Origin: Nemophila menziesii
Taxonomy: Eukaryota; Streptophyta; Magnoliopsida; Boraginales; Hydrophyllaceae
Assembly: GCA_029959085.1 (NCBI GenBank)
Contig: JARWIR010000018.1
Coordinates: 15,685,001 to 15,749,000 of the forward strand
DNA: 64,000 bases
Reading direction: 5' to 3'
The translations under genes and the position numbers were made by a program. Shown piece by piece: positions 1 to 9,920 of the stretch. The notes under the pieces are model-generated. The model was not told the DNA's origin, did not search any database, and worked only from the letters and a program-made list of their open reading frames with translations. Numbering within the stretch: the first letter of the stretch is position 1; every line of letters begins with the position of its first letter.

Positions 1-220
1 GGGGTCGTTAGGGGGTTTCCGAGGGGTTTTTGGAGGGTCTCCAAAGTGCTTTTTGACAGTCCTTAAACGTATTTTTGGGCGTTTTTGGGGATATTGGGGG
101 CTTTTCAAGGGGTCTTTTAGGGCCCTTGGGTGCTTTCCGGGGGTTTTTAGCGGTTTCGACGGGTTCTGGGGGTTATTTCGGGGTTTCTGGGGGTTCTGTT
201 GGGGTTTTTAGGGGTTTTTG

Positions 221-1299
221 GTGCTTTTTATGGGTCTTTTGGGAGCCTCTTTTGTGTTTTCAAGCGATTTTTCGGACTTTTTTAATCGTCCTTTTTTCGG
301 GTTTTCAGGGCCTCGTCTGGGTTTTTACGGGTTTTTGAGGTGGGTGCCAGGGTTTTCGGGGGTAGTTAGGGGGTTCCGAGGGGTTTTGGGAGGGTCTCCA
401 AAGTGCTTTTTGACGGTCCTTAAACGTATTTTTGGGCGTTTTTGGGGATATTGGGGGCTTTTCAAGGGGTCTTTTAAGGACCTTGGGTGCTTTCCGGGGT
501 TGTTAGCGGTTTCGACGGGTTCTGGGGGGTTATTTCGGGGTTTCTGGGGGTTCTGTTGGGGTTTTTAGGGGTTTTTAGGGGTTTTTGGTGCTTTTTATGG
601 GTCTTTTTGGTAGCCTCTTTTGTGTTTTCAAGCGAATTTTCGGACTTTTTTAATCGTCCTTTTTTCGGGTTTTCAGGGCCTCGTCGTGCTTTTTACGGGT
701 TTTTGAGGGGGGTGCCGGGGTTTTCAGGGGTCGTTAGGGGGTTCCGAGGGGTTTTGGGAGGGTCTCCAAAGTGCTTTTTGACGATCCTTAAACGTATTTT
801 TGGGCGTTTTTGGGGATATTGGGGGCTTTTCAAGGGGTCTTTTAGGGCCCTTGGGTGCTTTCCTTTTGAGACGTTTCGACGGGTTTTGGGGGGTTATTTC
901 GGGGTTTCTGGGGGTTCTGTTGGGGTTTTTAGGGGTTTTTGGTGCTTTTTATGGGTCTTTTGGGAGCCTCTTTTGTGTTTTCAAGCGATTTTTCGGACTT
1001 TTTTAATCGTCCTTTTTTCGGGTTTTCAGGGCCTCGTCGGGGTTTTTACGGGTTTTTTATGGGGGTGCCAGGGTTTTCGGGGGTCGTTAGGGGGTTTCCG
1101 AGGGGTTTTGGGAGGGTCTCCAAAGTGCTTTTTGACAGTCCTTAAACGTATTTTTGGGCGTTTTTGGGGATATTGGGGGCTTTTCAAGGGGTCTTTTAGG
1201 GCCCTTGGGTGCTTTCCGGGGGTTTTTAGCGGTTTCGACGGGTTCTGGGGGTTATTTCGGGGTTTCTGGGGGTTCTGTTGGGTTTTTTAGGGGTTTTTG
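221..1299 (+). repeat. HOR-1 three-monomer core, copy 1
   Basis: Three successive distinguishable monomers, 1079 bp. The first has TTTTAAGGACCTTGGG in place of TTTTAGGGCCCTTGGG. The second has AGCGAATTTTCGG and a 5-bp deletion giving CTTTCCTTTTGAGACG. The third has a TTTTTTATGGGGGTGCC junction. The same ordered triplet recurs at 3447, 4535, 7411, 10279, 11746 and 13213 (the AGCGAA allele is limited to the first three copies), which defines it as a higher-order repeat. One extra 10-bp GGGGTTTTTA unit is present near 560-585. Confidence 0.8.
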
Positions 1300-3446
1300 G
1301 TGCTTTTTATGGGTCTTTTGGTAGCCTCTTTTGTGTTTTCAAGCGATTTTTCGGACTTTTTAAATCGTCCTTTTTTCGGGTTTTCAGGGCCTCGTCGGGG
1401 TTTTTACGGGTTTTTGAGGTGGGTGCCAGGGTTTTCGGGGGTCGTTAGGGGGTTCCGAGGGGTTTTGGGAGGGTCTCCAAAGTGCTTTTTGACGGTCCTT
1501 AAACGTATTTTTGGGCGTTTTTGGGGATATTGGGGGATTTTCAAGGGGTCTTTTAGGGCCCTTGGGTGCTTTCCGGGGGTTTTTAGCGGTTTCGACGGGT
1601 TCTGGGGGGTTATTTCGGGGTTTCTGGGGGTTCTGTTGGGGTTTTTAGGGGTTTTTGGTGCTTTTTATGGGTCTTTTGGGAGCCTCTTTTGTGTTTTCAA
1701 GCGATTTTTCGGACTTTTTTAATCGTCCTTTTTTCGGGTTTTCAGGGCCTCGTCGGGGTTTTTACGGGTTTTTGAGGGGGGTGCCAGGGTTTTCGGGGGT
1801 CGTTAGGAGGTTCCGAGGGGTTTTGGGAGGGTCTCCAAAGTGCTTTTTGACGATCCTTAAACGTATTTTTGGGCGTTTTTGGGGATATTTGGGGCTTTTC
1901 AAGGGGTATTTTAGGGCCCTTGGGTGCTTTCTGGGGGTTTTTAGCGGTTTCGACGGGTTCTGGGGGGTTATTTCGGGGTTTCTGGGGGTTCTGTTGGGGT
2001 TTTTTGGGGTTTTTGGTGCTTTTTATGGGTCTTTTGGTAGCCTCTTTTGTGTTTTCAAGCGATTTTGCGGACTTTTTTAATCGTCCTTTTTTCGGGTTTT
2101 CAGGGCCTCGTCGTGCTTTTTACGGGTTTTTGAGGGGGGTGCCAGGGTTTTCGCGGGTCGTTAGGGGGTTCCGAGGGGTTTTGGGAGGGTCTCCAAAGTG
2201 CTTTTTGACGGTCCTTAAACGTATTTTTGGGCGTTTTTGGGGATATTGGGGGCTTTTCAAGGGGTCTTTTAGGGCCTTTGGGTGCTTTCTGGGGGTTTTT
2301 AGACGTTTCGACGGGTTCTGGGGGGTTATTTCGGGGTTTCTGGGGGTTCTGTTGGGGTTTTTAGGGGTTTTTGGTGCTTTTTATGGGTCTTTTGGTAGCC
2401 TCTTTTGTGTTTTCAAGCGATTTTTCGGACTTTTTTAATCGTCCTTTTTTCGGGTTTTCAGGGCCTCGTCGTGCTTTTTACGGGTTTTTGAGGGGGGTGC
2501 CAGGGTTTTCGGGGGTCGTTAGGGGGTTCCGAGGGGTTCTGGGAGGGTCTCCAAAGTGCTTTTTGACGGTCCTTAAACGTATTTTTGGGCGTTTTTGGGG
2601 ATATTGGGGGCTTTTCAAGGGGTCTTTTAGGGCCCTTGGGTGCTTTCCGGGGGTTTTGAGACGTTTCGACGGGTTTTGGGGGGTTATTTCGGGGTTTCCG
2701 GGGGTTCTGTTGGGGTTTTTAGGGGTTTTTGGTGCTTTTTATGGGTCTTTTGGGAGCCTCTTTTGTGTTTTCAAGCGATTTTTCGGACTTTTTTAATCGT
2801 CCTTTTTTCGGGTTTTCAGGGCCTCGTCGTGCTTTTTACGGGTTTTTTATGGGGGTGGCAGGGTTTTCGGGGTCGTTAGGGGGTTTCCGAGGGGTTTTGG
2901 GAGGGTCTCCAAAGTGCTTTTTGACGGTCCTTAAACGTATTTTTGGGCGTTTTTGGGATATTGGGGGCTTTTCAAGGGGTCTTTTAGGGCCCTTGGGTGC
3001 TTTCTGGGGGTTTTTAGCGGTTTAGTCGGGTTCTGGGGGGGTTATTTCGGGGTTTCTGGGGGCTCTGTTGGGTTTTTAGGGGTTTTTGGTGCTTTTTATG
3101 GGTCTTTTGGTAGCATCTTTTGTGTTTTCATGCGATTTTTCGGACTTTTTTAATCATCCTTCTTTCGGGTTTTCAGGGCCTCGTCGGGGTTTTTACGGGT
3201 TTTTGAGGGGGGTGCCAGGGTTTTCGGGGGTCGTTAGGGGGTTCCGAGGGGTTTTGGGAGGGTCTCCAAAGTGCTTATTGACTGTCCTTAAACGTATTTT
3301 TGGGCGTTTTTGGGGATATTGGTGGCTTTTCAAGGGGTCTTTTAGGGCCCTTGGGTGCTTTCCGGGGGTTTTTAGCGGTTTCGACGGGTTCTGGGGGGTT
3401 ATTTCAGGGTTTCTGGGGGTTCTGTTGGGGTTTTTAGGGGTTTTTG

Positions 3447-4534
3447 GTGTTTTTTATGGCTCTTTTGGTAGCCTCTTTTGTGTTTTCAAGCGATTTTTCG
3501 GACTTTTTTAATCGTCCTTTTTTCGAGTTTTCAGGGCCTCGTCGGGGTTTTTACGGGTTTTTGAGGTGGGTGCCAGGGTTTTCGGGGGTAGTTAGGGGGT
3601 TCCGAGGGGTTTTGGGAGGGTCTCCAAAGTGCTTTTTGACGGTCCTTAAACGTATTTTTGGGCGTTTTTGGGGATATTGGGGGCATTTCAAGGGGTCTTT
3701 TAAGGACTTTGGGTGCTTTCCGGGGTTGTTAGCGGTTTCGACGGGTTCTGGGGGGTTATTTCGGGGTTTCTGGGGGTTCTGTTGGGGTTTTTAGGGGTTT
3801 TTAGGGGTTTTTAGGGGTTTTTGGTGCTTTTTATGGGTCTTTTGGTAGCCTCTTTTGTGTTTTCAAGCGAATTTTCGGACTTTTTTAATCGTCCTTTTTT
3901 CGGGTTTTCAGGGCCTCGTCGTGCTTTTTACGGGTTTTTGAGGGGGGTGCCAGGGTTTTCGGGGGTCGTTAGGGGGTTCCGAGGGGTTTTGGGAGGGTCT
4001 CCAAAGTGCTTTTTGACGATCCTTAAACGTATTTTTGGGCGTTTTTGGGGATATTGGGGGCTTTTCAAGGGGTCTTTTAGGGCCCTTGGGTGCTTTCCTT
4101 TTGAGACGTTTCGACGGGTTTTGGGGGGTTATTTCGGGGTTTCCGGGGGTTCTGTTGGGGTTTTTAGGCGTTTTTGGTGCTTTTTATGGGTCTTTTGGGA
4201 GCCTCTTTTGTGTTTTCAAGCGATTTTTCGGACTTTTTTAATCGTCCTTTTTTCGGGTTTTCAGGGCCTCGTCGTGCTTTTTACGGGTTTTTTATGGGGG
4301 TGCCAGGGTTTTCGGGGGTCGTTAGGGGGTTTCCGAGGGGTTTTTGGAGGGTCTCCAAAGTGCTTTTTGACAGTCCTTAAACGTATTTTTGGGCGTTTTT
4401 GGGGATATTGGGGGCTTTTCAAGGGGTCTTTTAGGGCCCTTGGGTGCTTTCCGGGGGTTTTTAGCGGTTTCGACGGGTTCTGGGGGTTATTTCGGGGTTT
4501 CTGGGGGTTCTGTTGGGGTTTTTAGGGGTTTTTG
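3447..4534 (+). repeat. HOR-1 core, copy 2
   Basis: Same ordered triplet as at 221, 1088 bp, with AGCGAATTTTCGG at 3867 and the CTTTCCTTTTGAGACG deletion allele near 4094. It contains two extra GGGGTTTTTA decamers at about 3787-3826, the longest such run I saw in the window. It is directly followed by another copy of the triplet, so it forms a true tandem HOR here. The monomer before it (3089-3446) is the CCTTCTTTCGGG type that acts as the fourth member of the HOR further on. Confidence 0.8.
3787..3826 (+). repeat. Expanded GGGGTTTTTA decamer run
   Basis: Most monomers end with two GGGGTTTTT units. Here there are four in a row. Shorter expansions of about one extra decamer occur near 556-590, 4876-4900, 7755-7780, 10617-10645, 12084-12112, 13553-13580, 36265-36290 and 44818-44845. 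This is the main length-variable site of the monomer and looks like replication slippage or short-register exchange. Confidence 0.75.
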
Positions 4535-5613
4535 GTGCTTTTTATGGGTCTTTTGGGAGCCTCTTTTGTGTTTTCAAGCGATTTTTCGGACTTTTTTAAT
4601 CGTCCTTTTTTCGGGTTTTCAGGGCCTCGTCTGGGTTTTTACGGGTTTTTGAGGTGGGTGCCAGGGTTTTCGGGGGTAGTTAGGGGGTTCCGAGGGGTTT
4701 TGGGAGGGTCTCCAAAGTGCTTTTTGACGGTCCTTAAACGTATTTTTGGGCGTTTTTGGGGATATTGGGGGCTTTTCAAGGGGTCTTTTAAGGACCTTGG
4801 GTGCTTTCCGGGGTTGTTAGCGGTTTCGACGGGTTCTGGGGGGTTATTTCGGGGTTTCTGGGGGTTCTGTTGGGGTTTTTAGGGGTTTTTAGGGGTTTTT
4901 GGTGCTTTTTATGGGTCTTTTTGGTAGCCTCTTTTGTGTTTTCAAGCGAATTTTCGGACTTTTTTAATCGTCCTTTTTTCGGGTTTTCAGGGCCTCGTCG
5001 TGCTTTTTACGGGTTTTTGAGGGGGGTGCTGGGGTTTTCAGGGGTCGTTAGGGGGTTCCGAGGGGTTTTGGGAGGGTCTCCAAAGTGCTTTTTGACGATC
5101 CTTAAACGTATTTTTGGGCGTTTTTGGGGATATTGGGGGCTTTTCAAGGGGTCTTTTAGGGCCCTTGGGTGCTTTCCTTTTGAGACGTTTCGACGGGTTT
5201 TGGGGGGTTATTTCGGGGTTTCCGGGGGTTCTGTTGGGGTTTTTAGGCGTTTTTGGTGCTTTTTATGGGTCTTTTGGGAGCCTCTTTTGTGTTTTCAAGC
5301 GATTTTTCGGACTTTTTTAATCGTCCTTTTTTCGGGTTTTCAGGGCCTCGTCGTGCTTTTTACGGGTTTTTTATGGGGGTGCCAGGGTTTTCGGGGGTCG
5401 TTAGGGGGTTTCCGAGGGGTTTTGGGAGGGTCTCCAAAGTGCTTTTTGACAGTCCTTAAACGTATTTTTGGGCGTTTTTGGGGATATTGGGGGCTTTTCA
5501 AGGGGTCTTTTAGGGCCCTTGGGTGCTTTCCGGGGGTTTTTAGCGGTTTCGACGGGTTCTGGGGGTTATTTCGGGGTTTCTGGGGGTTCTGTTGGGTTTT
5601 TTAGGGGTTTTTG
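4535..5613 (+). repeat. HOR-1 core, copy 3
   Basis: Directly adjoins copy 2. Landmarks shift by exactly 1079 bp (AGCGAA allele, deletion allele, TTTATGGGGGTGCC junction). This copy is even closer to the triplet at 221-1299: a 4314-bp shift aligns rare alleles such as GTTTTTGGAGGGTCTCC just upstream (about 27 and 4341) and TTTTCAGGGGTCG (about 721 and 5035). Block 1-1300 and block 4315-5614 are therefore recent copies of each other. Confidence 0.8.
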
Positions 5614-7052
5614 GTGCTTTTTATGGGTCTTTTGGGAGCCTCTTTTGTGTTTTCAAGCGATTTTTCGGACTTTTTTAATCGTCCTTTTTTCGGGTTTTCA
5701 GGGCCTCGTCGGGGTTTTTACGGGTTTTTGAGGTGGGTGCCAGGGTTTTCGGGGGTCGTTAGGGGGTTCCGAGGGGTTTTGGGAGGGTCTCCAAATTGCT
5801 TTTTGACGGTCCTTAAACGTATTTTTGGGCGTTTTTGGGGATATTGGGGGCTTTTCAAGGGGTCTTTTAGGGACCTTGGGTGCTTTCCGCGGGTTTTTAG
5901 CGGTTTCGACGGGTTCTGGGGGGTTATTTCGGGGTTTCTGGGGGTTCTGTTGGGGTTTTTAGGGGTTTTTGGTGCTTTTTATGGGTCTTTTGGTAGTCTC
6001 TTTTGTGTTTTCAAGCGATTTTTTGGACTTTTTAATCGTCCTTTTTTCGGGTTTTCAGGGCCTCGTCGTGCTTTTTACGGGTTTTTGAGGGGGGTGCCAG
6101 GGTTTTCGGGGGTCGTTAGGGGGTTCCGAGGGGTTCTGGGAGGGTCTCCAAAGTGCTTTTTGACGGTCCTTAAACGTATTTTTGGGCGTTTTTGGGTATA
6201 TTGGGGGTTTTTCAAGGGGTCTTTTAGGGCCCTTGGGTGCTTTCCGGGGGTTTTTAGACGTTTCGAGGGTTCTGGGGGGTTATTTCGGGGTTTCTGGGGG
6301 TTCTGTTGGGGTTTTTAGGGGTTTTTGGTGCTTTTTATGGGTCTTTTGGTAGCCTCTTTTGTGTTTTCAAGCGATTTTTCGGACTTTTTTAATCGTCCTT
6401 TTTTCGGGTTTTCAGGGCCTCGTCGGGGTTTTTACGGGTTTTTGAGTTGGGTGCCAGGGTTTTCGGGGGTCGTTAGGGGGTTCCGAGGGGTTTTGGGAGG
6501 GTCTCCAAAGTGCTTTTTGACGGTCCTTAAACGTATTTTTGGGCGTTTTTGGGGATATCGGGGGCTTTTCAAGGGGTCTTTTAGGGCCCTTGGGTGCTTT
6601 CCGGTGGTTTTTAGCGGTTTCGACGGGTTCTGGGGGGTTATTTCGGGGTTTCTGGGGTTTCTGGGGGTTCTGTTGGGGTTTTTGGTGCTTTTTATGGGTC
6701 TTTTAGTAGCCTCTTTTGTGTTTTCAAGCGATTTTTCGGACTTTTTTAATCGTCCTTTTTCGGGTTTTCAGGGCCTCGTCGGGGTTTTTACGGGTTTTTG
6801 AGCGGGGTGCCAGGGTTTTCGGGGGTCGTTACGGGGTTCCGAGGGGTTTTGGGAGGGTCTCCAAAGTGTTTTTTGACGGTCCGTAAACGTATTTTAGGGC
6901 GTTTTTGGGGATATTGGGGGTTTTTCAAGGGGTCTTTTAGGGCCTTTGGGTGCTTTCTGGGGGTTTTGAGCGGTTTAGTCGGGTTCTGGGGGGTTATTTC
7001 GGGGTTTCTGGGGGCTCTGTTGGGTTTTTAGGGGGTTTTTAGGGGGTTTTTG

Positions 7053-8491
7053 GTGCTTTTTATGGGTCTTTTGGTAGCATCTTTTGTGTTTTCAAGCGAT
7101 TTTTCGGACTTTTTTAATCGTCCTTCTTTCGGGTTTTCAGGGCCTCGTCGGGGTTTTTACGGGTTTTTGAGGGGGGTGCCAGGGTTTTCGGGGGTCGTTA
7201 GGGGGTTCCGAGGGGTTTTGGGAGGGTCTCCAAAGTGCTTATTGACTGTCCTTAAACGTATTTTTGGGCGATTTTGGGGATATTGGGGGCTTTTCAAGGG
7301 GTCTTTTAGGGCCCTTGGATGCTTTCCGGGGGTTTTTAGCGGTTTCGACGGGTTCTGGGGGGTTATTTCGGGGTTTCTGGGGGTTCTGTTGGGGTTTTTA
7401 GGGGTTTTTGGTGTTTTTTATGGGTCTTTTGGTAGCCTCTTTTGTGTTTTCAAGCGATTTTTCGGACTTTTTTAATCGTCCTTTTTTCGGGTTTTCAGGG
7501 CCTCGTCGGGGTTTTTACGGGTTTTTGAGGTGGGTGCCAGGGTTTTCGGGGGTAGTTAGGGGGTTCCGAGGGGTTTTGGGAGGGTCTCCAAAGTGCTTTT
7601 TGACGGTCCTTAAACGTATTTTTGGGCGTTTTTGGGGATATTGGGGGCTTTTCAAGGGGTCTTTTAAGGACCTTGGGTGCTTTCCGGGGGTTGTTAGCGG
7701 TTTCGACGGGTTCTGGGGGGGTTATTTCGGAGTTTCTGGGGGTTCTGTTGGGGTTTTTAGGGGTTTTTAGGGGTTTTTGGTGCTTTTTATGGGTCTTTTG
7801 GTAGCCTCTTTTGTGTTTTCAAGCGATTTTTCGGACTTTTTTAATCGTCCTTTTTTCGGGTTTTCAGGGCCTCGTCGTGCTTTTTACGGGTTTTTGAGGG
7901 GGGTGCCAGGGTTTTCGGGGGTCGTTAGGGGGTTCCGAGGGGTTTTGGGAGGGTCTCCAAAGTGCTTTTTGACGATCCTTAAACGTATTTTTGGGCGTTT
8001 TTGGGGATATTGGGGGCTTTTCAAGGGGTCTTTTAGGGCCCTTGGGTGCTTTCCTTTTGAGACGTTTCGACGGGTTTTGGGGGGTTATTTCGGGGTTTCC
8101 GGGGGTTCTGTTGGGTTTTTTAGGCGTTTTTGGTGCTTTTTATGGGTCTTTTGGGAGCCACTTTTGTGTTTTCAAGCGATTTTTCGGACTTTTTTAATCG
8201 TCCTTTTTTCGGGTTTTCAGGGCCTCGTCGTGCTTTTTACGGGTTTTTTATGGGGGTGCCAGGGTTTTCGGGGGTCGTTAGGGGGTTTCCGAGGGGTTTT
8301 GGGAGGGTCTCCAAAGTGCTTCTTGACAGTCCTTAAACGTATTTTTGGGCGTTTTTGGGGATATTGGGGGCTTTTCAAGGGGTCTTTTAGGGCCCTTGGG
8401 TGCTTTCCGGGGGTTTTTAGCGGTTTCGACGGGTTCTGGGGGGTTATTTCGGGGTTTCTGGGGGTTCTGTTGGGGTTTTTAGGGGTTTTTT
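7053..8491 (+). repeat. HOR-1 four-monomer copy
   Basis: Monomer 7053-7410 is the CCTTCTTTCGGG / CTTATTGACTGTCC type, followed by the HOR-1 triplet at 7411-8491. It is matched by the sequence 2868 bp downstream (9921 onward). It lacks the 30-bp internal duplication seen at the end of the two later copies. Confidence 0.75.
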
Positions 8492-9920
8492 GTGCTTTTT
8501 ATGGGTCTTTTGGTAGCCTCTTTTGTGTTTTCAAGCGATTTTTCGGACTTTTTTAATCGTCCTTTTTTCGGGTTTTCAGGGCCTCGTCGGGGTTTTTACG
8601 GGTTTTTGAGGTGGGTGCCAGGGTTTTCGGGGGTCATTAGGGGGTTCCGAGGGGTTCTGGGAGGGTCTCCAAAGTGCTTTTTGACGGTCCATAAACGTAT
8701 TTTTGGGCGTTTTTGGGGATATTGGGGGCTTTTCAAGGGGTCTTTTAGGGCCCTTGGGTGCTTTCCGGGGGGTTTTAGCGGTTTCGACGGTTTCTGGGGG
8801 GTTATTTCGGGGTTTCTGGGGGTTCTGTTGGGGTTTTTAGGGGTTTTTGGTGCTTTTTATGGGTCTTTTGGGAGCCTCTTTTGTGTTTTCAAGCGATTTT
8901 TCGGACTTTTTTAATCGTCCTTTTTTCGGGTTTTCAGGGCCTCGTCGTGCTTTTTACGGGTTTTTGAGGGGTGTGCCAGGGTTTTCGCGGGTCGTTAGGG
9001 GGTTCCGAGGGGTTTTGGGAGGGTCTCCAAAGTGCTTTTTGACGGTCCTTAAACGTATTTTTGGGCGTTTTTGGGGATATTGGGGGCTTTTCAAGGGGTC
9101 TTTTAGGGCCTTTGGGTGCTTTCTGGGGGTTTTTAGACGTTTCGACGGGTTCTGGGGGGTTATTTCGGGGTTTCTGGGGGTTCTGTTGGGGTTTTTAGGG
9201 GTTTTTGGTGCTTTTTATGGGTCTTTTGGGAGCCTCTTTTGTGTTTTCAAGCGATTTTTCGGACTTTTTAATCGTCCTTTTTTCGGGTTTTCAGGGCCTC
9301 GTCGTGCTTTTTACGGGTTTTTGAGGGGGGTGCCAGGGTTTTCGGGGGTCGTTAGGGGGTTCCGAGGGGTTCTGGGAGGGTCTCCCAAGTGCTTTTTGAC
9401 GGTCCTTAAACGTATTTTTGGGCGTTTTTGGGGATATTGGGGGCTTTTCAAGGGGTCTTTTAGGGCCCTTGGGTGCTTTCCGGGGGTTTTGAGACGTTTC
9501 GACGGGTTTTGGAGGGTTATTAAGGGGTTTCCGGGGGTTCTCTTGGGGTTTTTAGGGGTTTTTGGTGCTTTTTATGGGTCTTTTGGTAGCCTCTTTTGTG
9601 TTTTCAAGCGATTTTTCGGACTTTTTTAATCGTCCTTTTTCGGGTTTTCAGGGCCTCGTCGGGGTTTTTACGGGTTTTTGAGGGGGGTGCCAGGGTTTTC
9701 GGGGGTCGTTAGGGGGTTCCGAGGGGTTTTGGGAGGGTCTCCAAAGTGTTTTTTGACGGTCCTTAAACGTATTTTTGGGCGTTTTTGGGGATATTGGGGG
9801 TTTTTCAAGGGGTCTTTTAGGGCCTTTGGGTGCTTTCTGGGTGTTTTGAGCGGTTTAGTCGGGTTCTGGGGGGTTATTTCGGGGTTTCTGGGGGTTCTGT
9901 TGGGTTTTTAGGGGTTTTTG

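Noticed and set aside
487..1290. Long + strand reading frames (up to about 270 codons) across the satellite, rich in Phe, Gly and Trp.
   Set aside because: They follow from the low A content and from 358 not being a multiple of three. The same peptides recur frame-shifted in each monomer, often lack a true ATG start, and end at the same TTTTTTAA site. No domain is recognisable and no gene structure is seen.
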